Shown: piece after piece, positions 21,387 to 31,731 of the stretch
How positions within the stretch are numbered: position 1 is the first letter of the stretch
Layout: each line of letters opens with the position of its first letter
Origin: Siphonodentalium dalli
Lineage: Eukaryota; Mollusca; Scaphopoda; Gadilida; Siphonodentaliidae
DNA length: 64,000 bases
Direction: 5' to 3'
Assembly: GCA_032622095.1 (NCBI GenBank)
Contig: CP136064.1
Span: forward strand, 40,070,912 to 40,134,911
The notes under the pieces: generated by a model
Told to the model about the DNA's origin: nothing
The model's database searches: none
What the model saw: the letters and a program-made list of their open reading frames with translations, nothing else
Program-made: the position numbers and the translations under genes

Positions 21387-21949
21387 CCAATAAAACAGTA
21401 TAGTTGTATGAGAGTCTACAGTCTATTCGACCATCTCGGTGTTAGCCAAATCTATTTGCATGTAAATATTATCCAAAACTAATCAACAGTCATAAATGCA
21501 ACCCATATTTCCCTTTTTTTCTCATAATCAAAAGGGCTAACAGAAAAAAACCGAATCCAATCAAACCAACTAGCAAGGGCCTAAGTAGCCATTAAGAGGT
21601 CTACCCTAACCTACCGAAAACAATAGGTGTCTGCAAATCGGGACGATCCCCTGTGAATTACTTGGCTTGGTGCTTGTCAAGCTATTGTTTCTTGATTATT
21701 CCGGTATGTTCCACAGGTCTAAACATGTGGAGCAAATCTCCGACAGCGAACAATGACATTCAATAGTTAAACGAGCCCACAGCCAAATAACGACACAGTA
21801 TATATAGTTGGTATGGGTAAAATATAGGAGCATCGACCATCCCGGGGTTATCCCCCCCCCCAATCACATTCTTCAAAAACTATACAGTCTATTCGACCAT
21901 CTCGGTGTTAGCCAAATCACATTCTCATACAACTATACTGTTTTATTGG
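21387..21949. mobile_element. 563-bp element with perfect 27-bp TIRs and internal direct repeats
   Basis: The 27-bp terminal sequence beginning CCAATAAAACAGTATAGTTG at 21387 is perfectly inverted at 21923-21949. Just inside each end is a direct, not inverted, copy of a ~34-bp sequence beginning ACAGTCTATTCGACCATCTC (about 21418 and 21885). No coding capacity and no clear TSD. Its left end touches the LINE 3'UTR, and its right end overlaps the stop codon of the open frame on the minus strand. Confidence 0.75.
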
Positions 21950-22350
21950 CTTAATTTCTTTTGCGTTGGTGACAAAACGATAGTAAATTTTGCTGATAAC
22001 AAATTTATATATTTATTTCTATCCTCAGTTATATGAAGAGTTACACGAATAACATACAAAACATATAGAGAAATTAACAGTACGATAGAAACGAACATAT
22101 ACCCATTGATTATACGACCACCAATATGGCCACACTCAGACTTTGTTTTATGTAAATAAAGTTCATTTTGGATAAGTCTCATATAAATAACAGAACACCG
22201 GGTCGGGTCAACAGGAAAACCAAAATAAGACCAGACCCAAAAAGCAATAGTCAAAATTAAACACGTGATCGGGTGCAAAAACAAAAAGAAACAACAAAAT
22301 AATTCATTGTTCAGCAGAAAATGAGGGCGGCTTCTGGTGGAGATCAGACA
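21943..22350 (-). CDS. Possible exon of a multi-pass membrane protein (unknown)
   Basis: A minus frame open for over 130 codons encodes at least two strongly hydrophobic segments: FCCFFLFLHPITCLILTIAF (followed by WVWSYF) and YMFVSIVLLISLYVLYVIRV. A Cys-containing polar loop (PTRCSVIYMRLIQ ... KSECGHIGGRI) lies between them. There is no ATG at a plausible start. A possible splice acceptor (CTGATCTCCACCAG on the coding strand) near 22332-22345 could make it an internal or terminal exon, with the minisatellite lying in the intron. The stop codon (TAA, 21943-21945) lies inside the TIR of the adjacent element. I do not recognise the family. It may be chance or a relic. Confidence 0.35.
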   Translation of the reverse strand, partial: CLISTRSRPHFLLNNELFCCFFLFLHPITCLILTIAFWVWSYFGFPVDPTRCSVIYMRLIQNELYLHKTKSECGHIGGRIINGYMFVSIVLLISLYVLYVIRVTLHITEDRNKYINLLSAKFTIVLSPTQKKLSQ

Positions 22351-22389
22351 ATTAAATACTATAAGGATATACGTGAGGCTCACACTCAC

Positions 22390-22885
22390 ACTTCCCCAGC
22401 CCAGACCTATACACATTCAGACTTCCCCAGCCCAGACCTATACACATTCAGACTTCCCCAGCCCAGACATATACACATTCAGACTTCCCCAGCCCAGACC
22501 TATACACACTCACACTTCCCCAGCCCAGTCCTATACATATTCAGACTTCCCCAGCCCAGACCTATACACATTCAGACTTCCCCAGCCCAGACCTATACAC
22601 ATTCACACTTCCCCAGCCCAGACCTATACACATTCACACTTCCCCAGCCCAGACCTATACACATTCACACTTCCCCAGCCCAGACCTATACACATTCATA
22701 CTTCCCCAGCCCAGACCTATACACATTCAGACTTCCCCAGCCCAGACCTATACACATTCAGACTTCCCCAGCCCAGACCTATACACATTCAGACTTCCCC
22801 AGCCCAGACCTATACACATTCACACTTCCCCATCCCAGACCTATACACATTCAGACTTCCCCAGCCCAGACCAATACACATTTAA
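22390..22885. repeat. Minisatellite, 16 perfect-length copies of a 31-bp unit
   Basis: The unit starts ACTTCCCCAGCCCAGACC and ends TATACACATTCAS. Starts fall every 31 bp from 22390 to 22855 with no indel. Variation is by substitution only, mostly G/C at the last base plus single changes in copies 3, 4, 5, 10, 15 and 16. Because 31 is not a multiple of 3 and no frame on the plus strand has a stop, long open frames span it. These are products of composition, not genes. Confidence 0.97.
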
Positions 22886-22889
22886 ATGA

Positions 22890-23940
22890 CTCTGTGTCCA
22901 CCCCAATATACCTTTGGCGATCTCTATTTGTCTGCTCATAATAAATCATTATATTTGAACTTGTATCATGCAATTATATATGCTGATATGCAACAATGTT
23001 GCCAGAAATGTACGCCACATATTCATCCTCCAATAAGTATTTCGACCATACAACAGTAAATGGCATTTATATTAATTCGTCACAAACAAATTTGTAATCA
23101 AATTCCCCTTACTCTTTTCGTGAAGGTCGTGAGAAAATGGTGCCGTTTAGAAAATAAACGCATAGAAGCTCGAGGCAATAATTTGGTGTTATTTTATATT
23201 CGACTTCGCTTCTGAACACCCGGTTTGCATGGATATGTCCAGATTTTGTGCGCAAAATATTAATTTCTCATTTGTGTAAAAAAAAGTGCATATTTATGAA
23301 TAAATCACCAAATTTGGGACGTTGGACGTTCTAACAATAGTTTCGGTAGGTAGCGAAATATGGCCACATTTTATGTTTTTTTTTATACGCAAAAAATTAC
23401 CAGGAAATCTGAAAATAGGAAATTAGAATGCCTTTCGTCCGTCCCGTCCATTAACTGCTTTTAAACAAGTCGTGTGGCTTGAATATTAGCCATCAAATGA
23501 ATCAAGCGATATATATAACAATGGCTATAACTGTACAGATGGAAGTTTTCTTAGGGATGGCTGCCGATATGGCAGCCAAAGTATGTATCTGGGCATTGTA
23601 TTCTAATTTCACCTTATAATCTACCGTGGCTGGTTGAATTATGTAGAGCATGATTAAGAAACACAACTACGATGTGTTCTCTTGTCCAAAATAACAGTAA
23701 CAAAATAACATTATTTTCACGCACTTATAGCTTCTTTTCACTACAAGTATATTGCAAAACAAGCTCGCCCTCTGATTACGAAATTTACTCTTTTCAGCCA
23801 GATACGAAGTGTCTATACTAGCGATCTTATATCTCTTCATGGCTTGTTAAAAAGGATAAGCAAATTGTCCTCCTGAAAGTACTGATATTTGCACATAATT
23901 ATTATGTTACACACTATAGAGCGTGGAGAGTAACATCATT
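22890..23940. other. Intergenic, no supported gene
   Basis: AT-rich sequence without a recognisable coding frame, repeat family or TIR pair. Confidence 0.5.
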
Positions 23941-23944
23941 TTGC

Positions 23945-24495
23945 TTATATAAAAAGAGGACATTGCCCCGAATATCGCGGAAGGATGTCAGTATTCTCCC
24001 ACATGCGACAGTGATGGTGTGTGGTATACCAACTGATCTCGATACTTGCTATCTGGCAGTCGGTGTCATGAATCAGGGGCAGGTCACCCCTAACACATAT
24101 GTGGAATATTGTTTGACTCCTCCAAATACAATTTCTAGTATAGAGATGGAGTTGCCAGACTAACGGGAAATCAATGTTATTGGGCAAAAATCTGATAACA
24201 CATGTTATCGGATGAATCGAGTTGGATATACGTGTATTTGACTCAGTCCCTCCGTGTCTCTCGTCGAACAAACACATATTGCACACTGTAGGATTTAAAT
24301 CAACGTTCAATGGAACATACATTGGCTAGATTTAACAACTGTGATAATGATGTTCTGGAAATTCCCATCATTGAAATGAGCGATTGTGGGATTTTTTTTT
24401 GGTATACCAAGGTTGTGGTGTGGGTCTCTTTAGCTGTTTCACTTCCTATATGTTTGTTGTGTCTATGGAATAAGAACCTTTTTCCCAAATAATGT
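23945..24495 (+). pseudogene. Possible decayed gene for a small membrane-anchored protein
   Basis: A plus frame (23963-24163) encodes a Cys-containing stretch (VMVCGIPTDLDTCYLAVGVM, YVEYCLTPPNTISS), followed after a stop in the same frame by REINVIGQKSDNTCYRMNRV. Another plus frame (24310-24492) ends with a hydrophobic segment (VVVWVSLAVSLPICLLCLW) and a short basic tail before TAA, as in a C-terminal membrane anchor. The two need a frame change, so at best this is a pseudogene. The last ~100 bp are repeated in inverted, more degraded form near 29640-29720. No family recognised. Confidence 0.3.
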
Positions 24496-24600
24496 AGCCA
24501 TTAGTGTGGGGTGAAGTTCTGGTTTATGTGTCATATACCCTCCCATCACATTCATTCAATTATAAATCTAAAAGAAATGAGATGCAATGCAATGGAAATT
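24400..24600. repeat. Left arm of a widely spaced inverted repeat around receptor copy B
   Basis: Matches the reverse complement of 29515-29720. The clearest blocks are GTGTGGGGTGAAGTTCTGGT and CATCACATTCRTTCAA, then a looser match to GCRATGYAATGG. Spacer ~4.9 kb. The arm includes the putative membrane-anchor codons of the preceding feature. Confidence 0.6.
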
Positions 24601-24884
24601 GAACATCTAGCAATGAATATTGATTGATAGATTTATTGTTCCACCAATCACACATGGTATGTGACACAGAACATATATGAATATAACATACATTAGTCAA
24701 TATATTAGTTAATATATATATACATATATACAAAGATGGATATTAATGAACTGTCTCAGTGACATTTGGTATAAGATTAATTAAACATCAATGAATATTA
24801 AACACCATTTAAGGGGTTTCCACGCCTGTGCTATTTCAGGAGGTGGACAGTTTAGAAGGACCTACACAAAGAACTACTTAATTG

Positions 24885-25373
24885 TTAAAGGTACTCAATC
24901 CGACCAGAGGGTCCCCATCTGAACAGATTCCAACAACAACAATCCGATCAGAGGGTCCTATATTACTATTTCTTTGGCTTTGGTGTTAAAAGATATTTGA
25001 TTCAAGTCGAGGAACCCATCAAACAAAGCTCAGAGTTATTAGATATTGATTTTTGAAAATTCTTATGTTCTCGAGATGAGTACTAATAATTGCCGTCAAT
25101 TTCGTTTCCTGCTCGAGATTTGTACACCAAAACTCTATTCAAACAGACAAGGATGGATAACTCTAAAATCAAGTGGTAATAATAACGCAATTTTGACTGA
25201 GATCTGGGCCAGAAAGTATTCCCGATAATGAAAAATAATAGATTTCTAAAATCGATATCTAACAAATCTGAGCTTTGATGGGTGACTTTCTCGACTCGAA
25301 TCAAATATTTTTGACCCCCGAAGCCATTGAAATAGTAATTGAGAGGAGTTTTTATCGGATTGAGTACCTTTAA
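24885..25373. mobile_element. TTAA-flanked foldback element, family 1 copy 1
   Basis: TTAA at 24885-24888 and 25370-25373 enclose terminal repeats AGGTACTCAATCCGA / TCGGATTGAGTACCT. The two halves are imperfect inverted copies of each other (for example TTACTATTTCTTTGGCTTTG versus the reverse of CATTGAAATAGTAATTGAGA), so the whole element can fold into one long hairpin. TTAA targets are used by piggyBac and Kolobok-like transposases. The right half carries a ~95-codon minus open frame (KYLIRVEKVTHQSSDLLDID) that is also open in copy 3. Confidence 0.85.
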
Positions 25374-26222
25374 GCTAGTGCACAAATATGAAAGGAATTT
25401 ATATATACTATCTATCTGAAGACCATCAAGCATATTATAACAATAAAAATGTCAAAAGGGGGACATTGAAGCGCGTTTTTCTAAACTTCACTGTAATGTG
25501 CGGCGATGAAATTGTCCATACGTTTATAGGGGAATAACGGGTCTACATATCTTCTCTTACATTTTAACAAGGCATTGTCATTCGATTGGGAAATCAACCT
25601 CAAATAAAATAAAGGAACATGGAAAGGCTCTAACCATTAGCGGTGTGAGTTCTGTCAACAGATTCGCAAAATGCGCTATATGGACGGTAGTCCGAAGGTG
25701 CACGAAATATATTCTGAAAATCATATTCAGACTAAAATATTTAAACTTTCTGCACTATTAGTGATGTTTGATGATAAATCACTGTAACAGTTTTGTTTAC
25801 ATAACAATGGGTTCAACATGCGACCTTCGTTATCGGATAACTATCAATGATGAATATAAGAATAAAGATATAAATTCTCCATGTTCTTCTTAGTGGTTGA
25901 TATGTTTACATTCTGTTATACTTTTTGCAAATTTACCAACTCCAAGTGACTTGGATTCCTTTAAGCCATAGCATGCCGTTGTCAGTTTTACAGATGCAAC
26001 ACGGACGCAGATATTGTTACTTTAAAATCAACCCGCTGCAGTGTCTGCATGTAGAAACCACAGACCACCATTTTGGAAACTGATAAACTTACTTAAACTC
26101 AAATCGCTTTGAACATGCACAACCATGATAACATGTCGCATGCTATTTTTTGTTATACTTTCTTTCTGTGATCGACTGTAGAAATCTCCAAATGTTGGAT
26201 GATCATCAAAATATAGAAGCTC
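25374..26222. other. Intergenic downstream of receptor copy B
   Basis: AT-rich with no gene or repeat I can support. It would hold the 3'UTR of copy B on the minus strand. No clear AATAAA lies within the first ~80 bp past the stop codon. Confidence 0.4.
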
Positions 26223-27392
26223 TCATAATTTGTAACCGATCATTATCATACAACCAACTGTCAAGAAAATGGTTAATATCAACAGGAACCAAAAGAAGAG
26301 TGAATCTAAACATGACGTCACATGCTTCCAAGACAATTCTGCCGTGCGTCCGTCATCGCTCGATTTGTATGCATTATTTCTTGATCGGATGCATACACAT
26401 AACCACGACGGTACCTTGTGGTCAGTATGATATAAATTCAATGTCAATGCCGTCAGAAGCACTATTCCAGCGCTTATGCTGATCATGACAGCGACGTACG
26501 TTGTCAGAATTGACATAGAGTCGCCGTTCTTTGGCATTGCACTCGTAATCACGGTCATGAAAACTGCAAACGAAAGTAGAACGGTGATTGAATAAGATAG
26601 CCTTTCTCCAGAATCCACTGGAACTTTGAAAACAACAACATTCAAGATTGACAGCAAAACAATTGGAAGTACTGTGTCTAAAACGAATGGTCCAGGTTCC
26701 CTTCTGAGAAAAAGATTGAATTTTATTCCCGTTACGTTATCGTATGCTATTTGATCACAACTACTGTCGACGATTTCCCATAGTCCATTTGGTTTAAATA
26801 TCTGAAGAATGGCACCTGAGGAGACGTTCCTCCAATCCAGAGCAGGTAGACTGTATGTCCAGGAACCCAACTCGACTTCACACATTTGGGTATCAAAAGG
26901 AAAATGTTTCATATCAACAGGACATGTTGTTTGGTATACTCCTCCGGGGTACCACCGAACCATGCCATCGCTGAAAACCTCCACGCGAACAAATGACGGC
27001 GCAATTTCTTGTAGACCATTGTGGAAATTGAAAATGGCAACATCTGGTATCCAAACGTCGCTTTGAGTAAGAACTACCTTCTCTTCTCCTCCATATTCGC
27101 TCCGATTCCATTTCAAAAGTTCGTCGAACCAAGTCAATGTGAAAAAACCACTGGTTGATAAAAACTGTTGACGTTCGTTAAACTCGACAATGGCCAAAAG
27201 ACTGAAATCCACATTGATCATGATAGTCGAGTCCTTGTGTCGAGATGGGCGTATCTTTGGGTTGTAGTTTCGCATTAAGTCGCCGAATAGCTTACCACGT
27301 TCTATTGGCTCGTCGGTTCCTGCCGTTGCCATGATGACGTTTATCATGTACGCTGATAGAAATAAAACACAAAGAAGGTTACATGCCATCAT
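26223..27392 (-). CDS. Cys-loop ligand-gated ion channel subunit, nAChR-like (copy B), single exon
   Basis: 389 residues, intact, about 82% identical to copy A across ~356 aligned residues. Signal peptide 1-25; Cys-loop CPVDMKHFPFDTQMC (157-171); loop B GSWTY; single loop-C cysteine (C212), again without the vicinal pair. M1 through M4 follow in order, with a short M3-M4 loop. M2 is identical to copy A, with Glu at -1' and Leu at 9'. M3 has Gly at 309 where copy A has Arg. Changes between copies concentrate in the signal peptide, the region before loop C (residues ~190-220) and the cytoplasmic loop, while the pore and Cys-loop are conserved. That is expected if both are under constraint. It starts ATG-ATG; either Met could be used. 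Predicted membrane-bound channel subunit; ligand and partners unknown. Confidence 0.94.
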   Translation of the reverse strand: MMACNLLCVLFLSAYMINVIMATAGTDEPIERGKLFGDLMRNYNPKIRPSRHKDSTIMINVDFSLLAIVEFNERQQFLSTSGFFTLTWFDELLKWNRSEYGGEEKVVLTQSDVWIPDVAIFNFHNGLQEIAPSFVRVEVFSDGMVRWYPGGVYQTTCPVDMKHFPFDTQMCEVELGSWTYSLPALDWRNVSSGAILQIFKPNGLWEIVDSSCDQIAYDNVTGIKFNLFLRREPGPFVLDTVLPIVLLSILNVVVFKVPVDSGERLSYSITVLLSFAVFMTVITSAMPKNGDSMSILTTYVAVMISISAGIVLLTALTLNLYHTDHKVPSWLCVCIRSRNNAYKSSDDGRTAELSWKHVTSCLDSLFFWFLLILTIFLTVGCMIMIGYKL

Positions 27393-28055
27393 GTTGTGAA
27401 AAACGAATTACATAAAACTTCTTTTCAATTAACCACATGCAGTAAATCCTTCGTTTCTGGTGCCACCGCGGTGCTCAATAAGTTTATTCTCATATCAGAA
27501 TAAATTCAAAGTGGTGTGTGTATCAGAACACATGAACACAGAACACAATTTCGCAAGGGAGTTCGTTTGTGTGATTAGATGTTATCCAACTCCAAGATCT
27601 GATAGCATTGCCGAATCTATAGCATATATAGTATAAGCTAGCCCTATACTCCAGAACATAATTCTACATGAACAAACGGTGATTACCTTTGCCACGCTTT
27701 AAATGCCATTTCACATGACTCACTAGCCTTTCAAGCAGTGTATGCCTCTCATTCAATGATTGAAATCGAGGTACATGTCAGGTTTTTTGTGACACTATGT
27801 GTACTGTCGGTGTTCAATGAATAGTCGATTCAATGCGGACAAACCATTAAGCGGACAAACCATTAACGATAATGTACTTGTGAATAAAATATGTAATTAA
27901 AGTGTCAATGAGACTGTAGCTCGACAACGAAGGCGTTAATGATTTTATGCCGAGCAGTCAATGGAACGATAAAGACAATGGAAAAATACAAACCGTTTAA
28001 GTGATTGGATTGTATTGTGTAGATGGAATTGTTTTCATATATAAGGATTTAGTCC
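27393..28055. other. 5' flank of receptor copy B and intergenic
   Basis: The first ~90 bp are homologous to the 5' flank of copy A (7641-7735). Beyond that the two loci are not similar. At 27838-27870 there is a short tandem of GCGGACAAACCATTAA. No other feature. Confidence 0.5.
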
Positions 28056-28059
28056 ATGC

Positions 28060-28700
28060 AAAGTGTAAAATTCAGGATGACTGCTGCTGGCCATGTTTAT
28101 TGACGAAATTCGGAAAACATGTATGGCTCACATCTAGCAGCCACCCGAAGATACATATGAAGTTTGGTGATGATCGGACGAGCAATGTGTTCTTTTGGGT
28201 ATGCCAAATGGGTTAGTCGTGCAAATAATAACACCCAAGATGGCTGTCGGTGGCCATGCTTAAAACGTTCAAAATTGATAGCTCCCATCTAGAGGTGATT
28301 CTAAAGATGCCTGTACAATTTCAAAACAATTCTCCAAAAAAATGTGGGATGCAGGCTGTGCCGACAAATTAAAATGTGATATCCAAGATGGCTGCTGGCG
28401 GCCTTCTTTTAACGTTATTTTTTAGAGGTCACGTCGAAGATCCATATGAAGTTTTGTGACGATTGGATGAGGGATGCTGCCTGTTGGGTGTACCGAAGTA
28501 TTTAGTCAGGCAAAGAGTAAAATCCAAGATGGCCGCTGGTGGAAATTTGGAAAAATGAGATGGCTCCCATCTAGTGGTCACCCCGACAATCCATATAAAG
28601 TTTGGTGATGATCGGATGAGAGATGTGGTCTGTAGGGTGTGCCAAAGGAATTAGTTGTGCAAATGTTAAATCCATCTTGGCTGCCGGCAGCCATGTTTTT
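28060..28700. repeat. Degenerate tandem repeat (~145-165 bp units, about four copies)
   Basis: Units contain ATCCAAGATGGCYGCTGGYGG, ATGGCTCCCATCTAGWGGTC, GATCCATATGAAGTTTGGTG and GATGATCGGATGAG followed by GGTGTGCCAAAG. Cores are near 28070, 28232, 28384 and 28515. The array ends at 28675 with the core in inverted orientation (CCATCTTGGCTGCCGGCAGC), which may be the original boundary of the unit. Confidence 0.75.
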
Positions 28701-29514
28701 CTTTAATTTTGTAGTTACCGATTTTTTTTTTATAGTGCCTTAATATACGATTTTAATAACAATCTATGACAAACTATGATTAAAATACTATAATTCATCA
28801 CCAGATGTTGGAACGTCTGTGTCTCAGAAGGTGCCCATATAGAGTAATAGAAAATAGCTTACATCATGGAAACATTTCCCCCGTTTCGCTCCCAGAATGC
28901 AACAGAATTCAAACTATGATATAGAGTTATTCCCCCTCCATTGAAAAAATAATAGATTTGGCAGTAGTCCAGATGAAACTTAAGCACAGAACAAACAAGT
29001 CGGTACCCCAAAACAAAATTATTTGTACAGTTTGCTACATCAGTTTAGTTACTAATACAATGTTTTGGAGCTTCCTCTTTCAAATGGTATATAATGTGGA
29101 AAAGATTTTATATAATGTGATCTGGGGGTTCAAAAATTAAGTGGGACTTTAAAAGATTATCGGCACGTATAGGATAATCAAACCAAACCAAAATGACACG
29201 GAACAACGTGGGAATGGTGATACCTGGCATATTTATAAAAACAAAAACAAAAACAAAGACAACTGTGAATTACGTAATTCAATTTTTAATAATAAATTCT
29301 AGATGGTAAGAACTCACACCCTCACTGAGAGAAAAGTTGGCTCAATATGACTAATACGAGGACAGTCGATCACAAGCAGTTGGAGTCACTTTCACTAACC
29401 CGTATACCTTTTCACAAGTCACTATGACTAACCCTGGCCTTGGTCATTGTAACTAAGGTACATAAAGAATAACGTTATTTGCAACACTGCTTTATATGAC
29501 ATTTAATATACAAT
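28701..29514. other. Intergenic, no supported gene
   Basis: AT-rich with short open frames only. Around 29385-29455 and 29810-29935 the phrases TCACTATGACTAAC and GTTATGACTGTCC recur loosely, suggesting an old simple repeat. Confidence 0.4.
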
Positions 29515-29720
29515 GCTAAATATTTAGTATCCATTACATCGCAATCATTTTATAATCTATACTTGAACGAATGTGATGAGAGGTGATACTAGCATATATA
29601 CCAGAACTTCACCCCACACCAAAAGCTACAATATTTGGATACACGGTTTTAATGTCATGGACACCACAGACACCCCGGGAATGGAACAACTACACAATGG
29701 GTATACCACAAACTAGTGTT
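29515..29720. repeat. Right arm of the inverted repeat around receptor copy B
   Basis: Reverse-complement partner of 24400-24600. Read on the minus strand, it carries a degraded version of the putative membrane-anchor codons (WYTHCVVV ... then stops), so this arm is the more decayed one. Confidence 0.6.
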
Positions 29721-30446
29721 AACACTCTCAACAGAATCTCTGCTTTGGAGAATTGATCGAAATATTGGCCTGCGTTCAGCTCAGTGTCTTTCAATTTCAC
29801 TTCCCAGTGACCAAGATACTTTAGTCGTTATGACTGTCCTAGTTATTTTGACTAAGCTGGTATTATTCGTTGTGACTAACAATATCATGAATAACTTTCA
29901 AACTTAGCCATTATAAATAACCCAAGTTAGTCATTGTGTGGACAAACATAATCCTAGCCTATACAATGCGGGTATAACCAGTTGGAAAAAAATGCTTAAA
30001 TACTGCAGTTGAAGTTGCATTTAAAAAAAAATATTTTATTAAACTTTCAACACAATTCGTCAAACATAACATATTTTAACATTTCCTGAAATAAATTATA
30101 TAATACAATAGTATATATGTTTGGAGTTTTAATTTCTGTTTTATTGTCTGTATGATTTGTCAGATTGAATTGTGCATTTTTTTGCAGATGGGTGAGAACG
30201 GTTTGTATCGACTAAAGCTTAAACATTGCCAATTCAAGGTATATCTATGCTCATATGATATATCTATCTACATATGATATTATATGCTAATATAAAGTCA
30301 CAACAGTACTTTTTATTTATTTGGAGGGGGGTGTTGTTTGTTAATTATGCGTAACAAATTATACTGATACACCAAAGGATTTGACATAGAAAGTATTTTG
30401 ATTTCATTTCAAGGGTAAGTATTTTATCTCAAATTATGAGATGAGT
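29721..30446. other. Intergenic, no supported gene
   Basis: AT-rich sequence. I see no repeat family or protein-like frame. Confidence 0.45.
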
Positions 30447-30862
30447 TTAACCCTTTCAGTGCCAGGTCAGATTTTTGTATCAACCCTATTCCATGTGCCA
30501 ATGCATTCTCTTATATATTCGAGTATATATAAGAGAATGCATTGGCCTAACAATTTTTCATTTGTTATTATTTTTTACAATTTTTTACAATTTTAATAAT
30601 TTTTTCTTATATTCTTATATTCTTTAACATACTTATTTTGTAGGTTTAGTGCCAGGGAATCTTACGTTTTTCATGGGCATCAAAATTATTACTATGAATA
30701 CTTGGTGATAGTTTTGAGTTATAACATGCCCCTAAGGTTTTATCCAGTTTGTTTTTAAATTTGCTATAGCATGCTTAAGTATACCCAAAAAAAATTCAAC
30801 CCAAAATTTACAGACCGTAAATTAGGGCCGATGAGATCGGCCCCTGGCACTGAAAGGGTTAA
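30447..30862. mobile_element. TTAA element, CCCTTTCAGTGCCA family, with one core hairpin block
   Basis: TTAA at both ends (30447-30450, 30859-30862) and TIRs CCCTTTCAGTGCCAGG / CCTGGCACTGAAAGGG. Contains the core hairpin block at 30494-30548 and a segment (TTTTCATGGGCATCAAAATT, ATAACATGCCCCTAAGGTTT) that is present in opposite orientation in the element at 53482-53945. Two GGGCCGAT...ATCGGCCC palindromes lie near the right end. No coding capacity. Confidence 0.85.
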
Positions 30863-31393
30863 AAGATACGGGCGGCGTTGGCGGTGGGTATGCTGTTAAA
30901 ATATTCAGCTCCATCAAAAACCGACATAAACCGAAATAATAGTCAAATATAGACAGACCTTGTTCTTATACCAATCAGAAATATGGCATAAACAATTTGT
31001 TATTGTCAAATGTTTTTCCTTTGTTATGTAAACAAAAGCAAAAAAACGTTACAGAACCTGGCTTTTGTTTAGATCCGGATATGGTAAACATAAAGAGCGT
31101 TATTTGTTACTGTTTTCCTGATATGGAAATAATAAAGAGCGTTTATATCATGTGTGTGTGTGATTAACCAATAGAATTGCGCTGTGTTATGTAAACATGC
31201 AGAAGCACTACTTCTGTAACACGAGCAGGCTCTTGTTTACGTGCACCATCGTACGTCTTGACGACAATTACTATTTACGCGCTGATTATGTTTGGCATAT
31301 GAACAAAACTATATATATTTTAATATTCCTTCCGTTGATGGCGATTTGAACAAATATGAATATTTCTGCAACGAATGCCGCCCGTGCCTTTAA
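30859..31393. mobile_element. Second TTAA element, GGGCGGC family, sharing a TTAA with its neighbour
   Basis: Ends are TTAAAAGATACGGGCGGCGT and, inverted, TTAAAGGCACGGGCGGCATT, with terminal TTAA at 30859-30862 and 31390-31393. It abuts the previous element, the two sharing one TTAA. Internally it has two copies of the ATAAAGAGCGTT motif (31090 and 31130). The pairing of ends is by eye. Confidence 0.6.
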
Positions 31394-31731
31394 AAACACT
31401 ATCCCATTTTATTCCATGCATTATCTCGAGTGAAGTTTCCTTTCTTGATTTAATAACTCGAGTGGAGACAAAAGTCGCAATGGCATAAACATTCAAGTAG
31501 ATATATCAATTAGCTATATATCAATGTCGTCAGTAGTTTTTGCACACATATAGAGATTGCAATTGTCAGTTAATTTAAATGCTTTGTGTACATTTAGACA
31601 CTACAAAACTGTATCTACCTAATGGCTTTATATTCACTTATCCAAATAACATGAATGGATATTGAGAAATGGAAATTATATACAAACGATAGAAATACAT
31701 AATTACATTTTCCAGCTGAGTCACGCACAAG
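31394..31731. other. Intergenic, no supported gene
   Basis: AT-rich; nothing recognised. Confidence 0.45.

Noticed and set aside
22321-22941. 206- and 182-codon open frames with a THSDFPSPDLYTF-type repeat
   Set aside because: They are produced by a stop-free 31-bp minisatellite read in shifting frames; two overlapping plus frames are equally open, which argues against coding.
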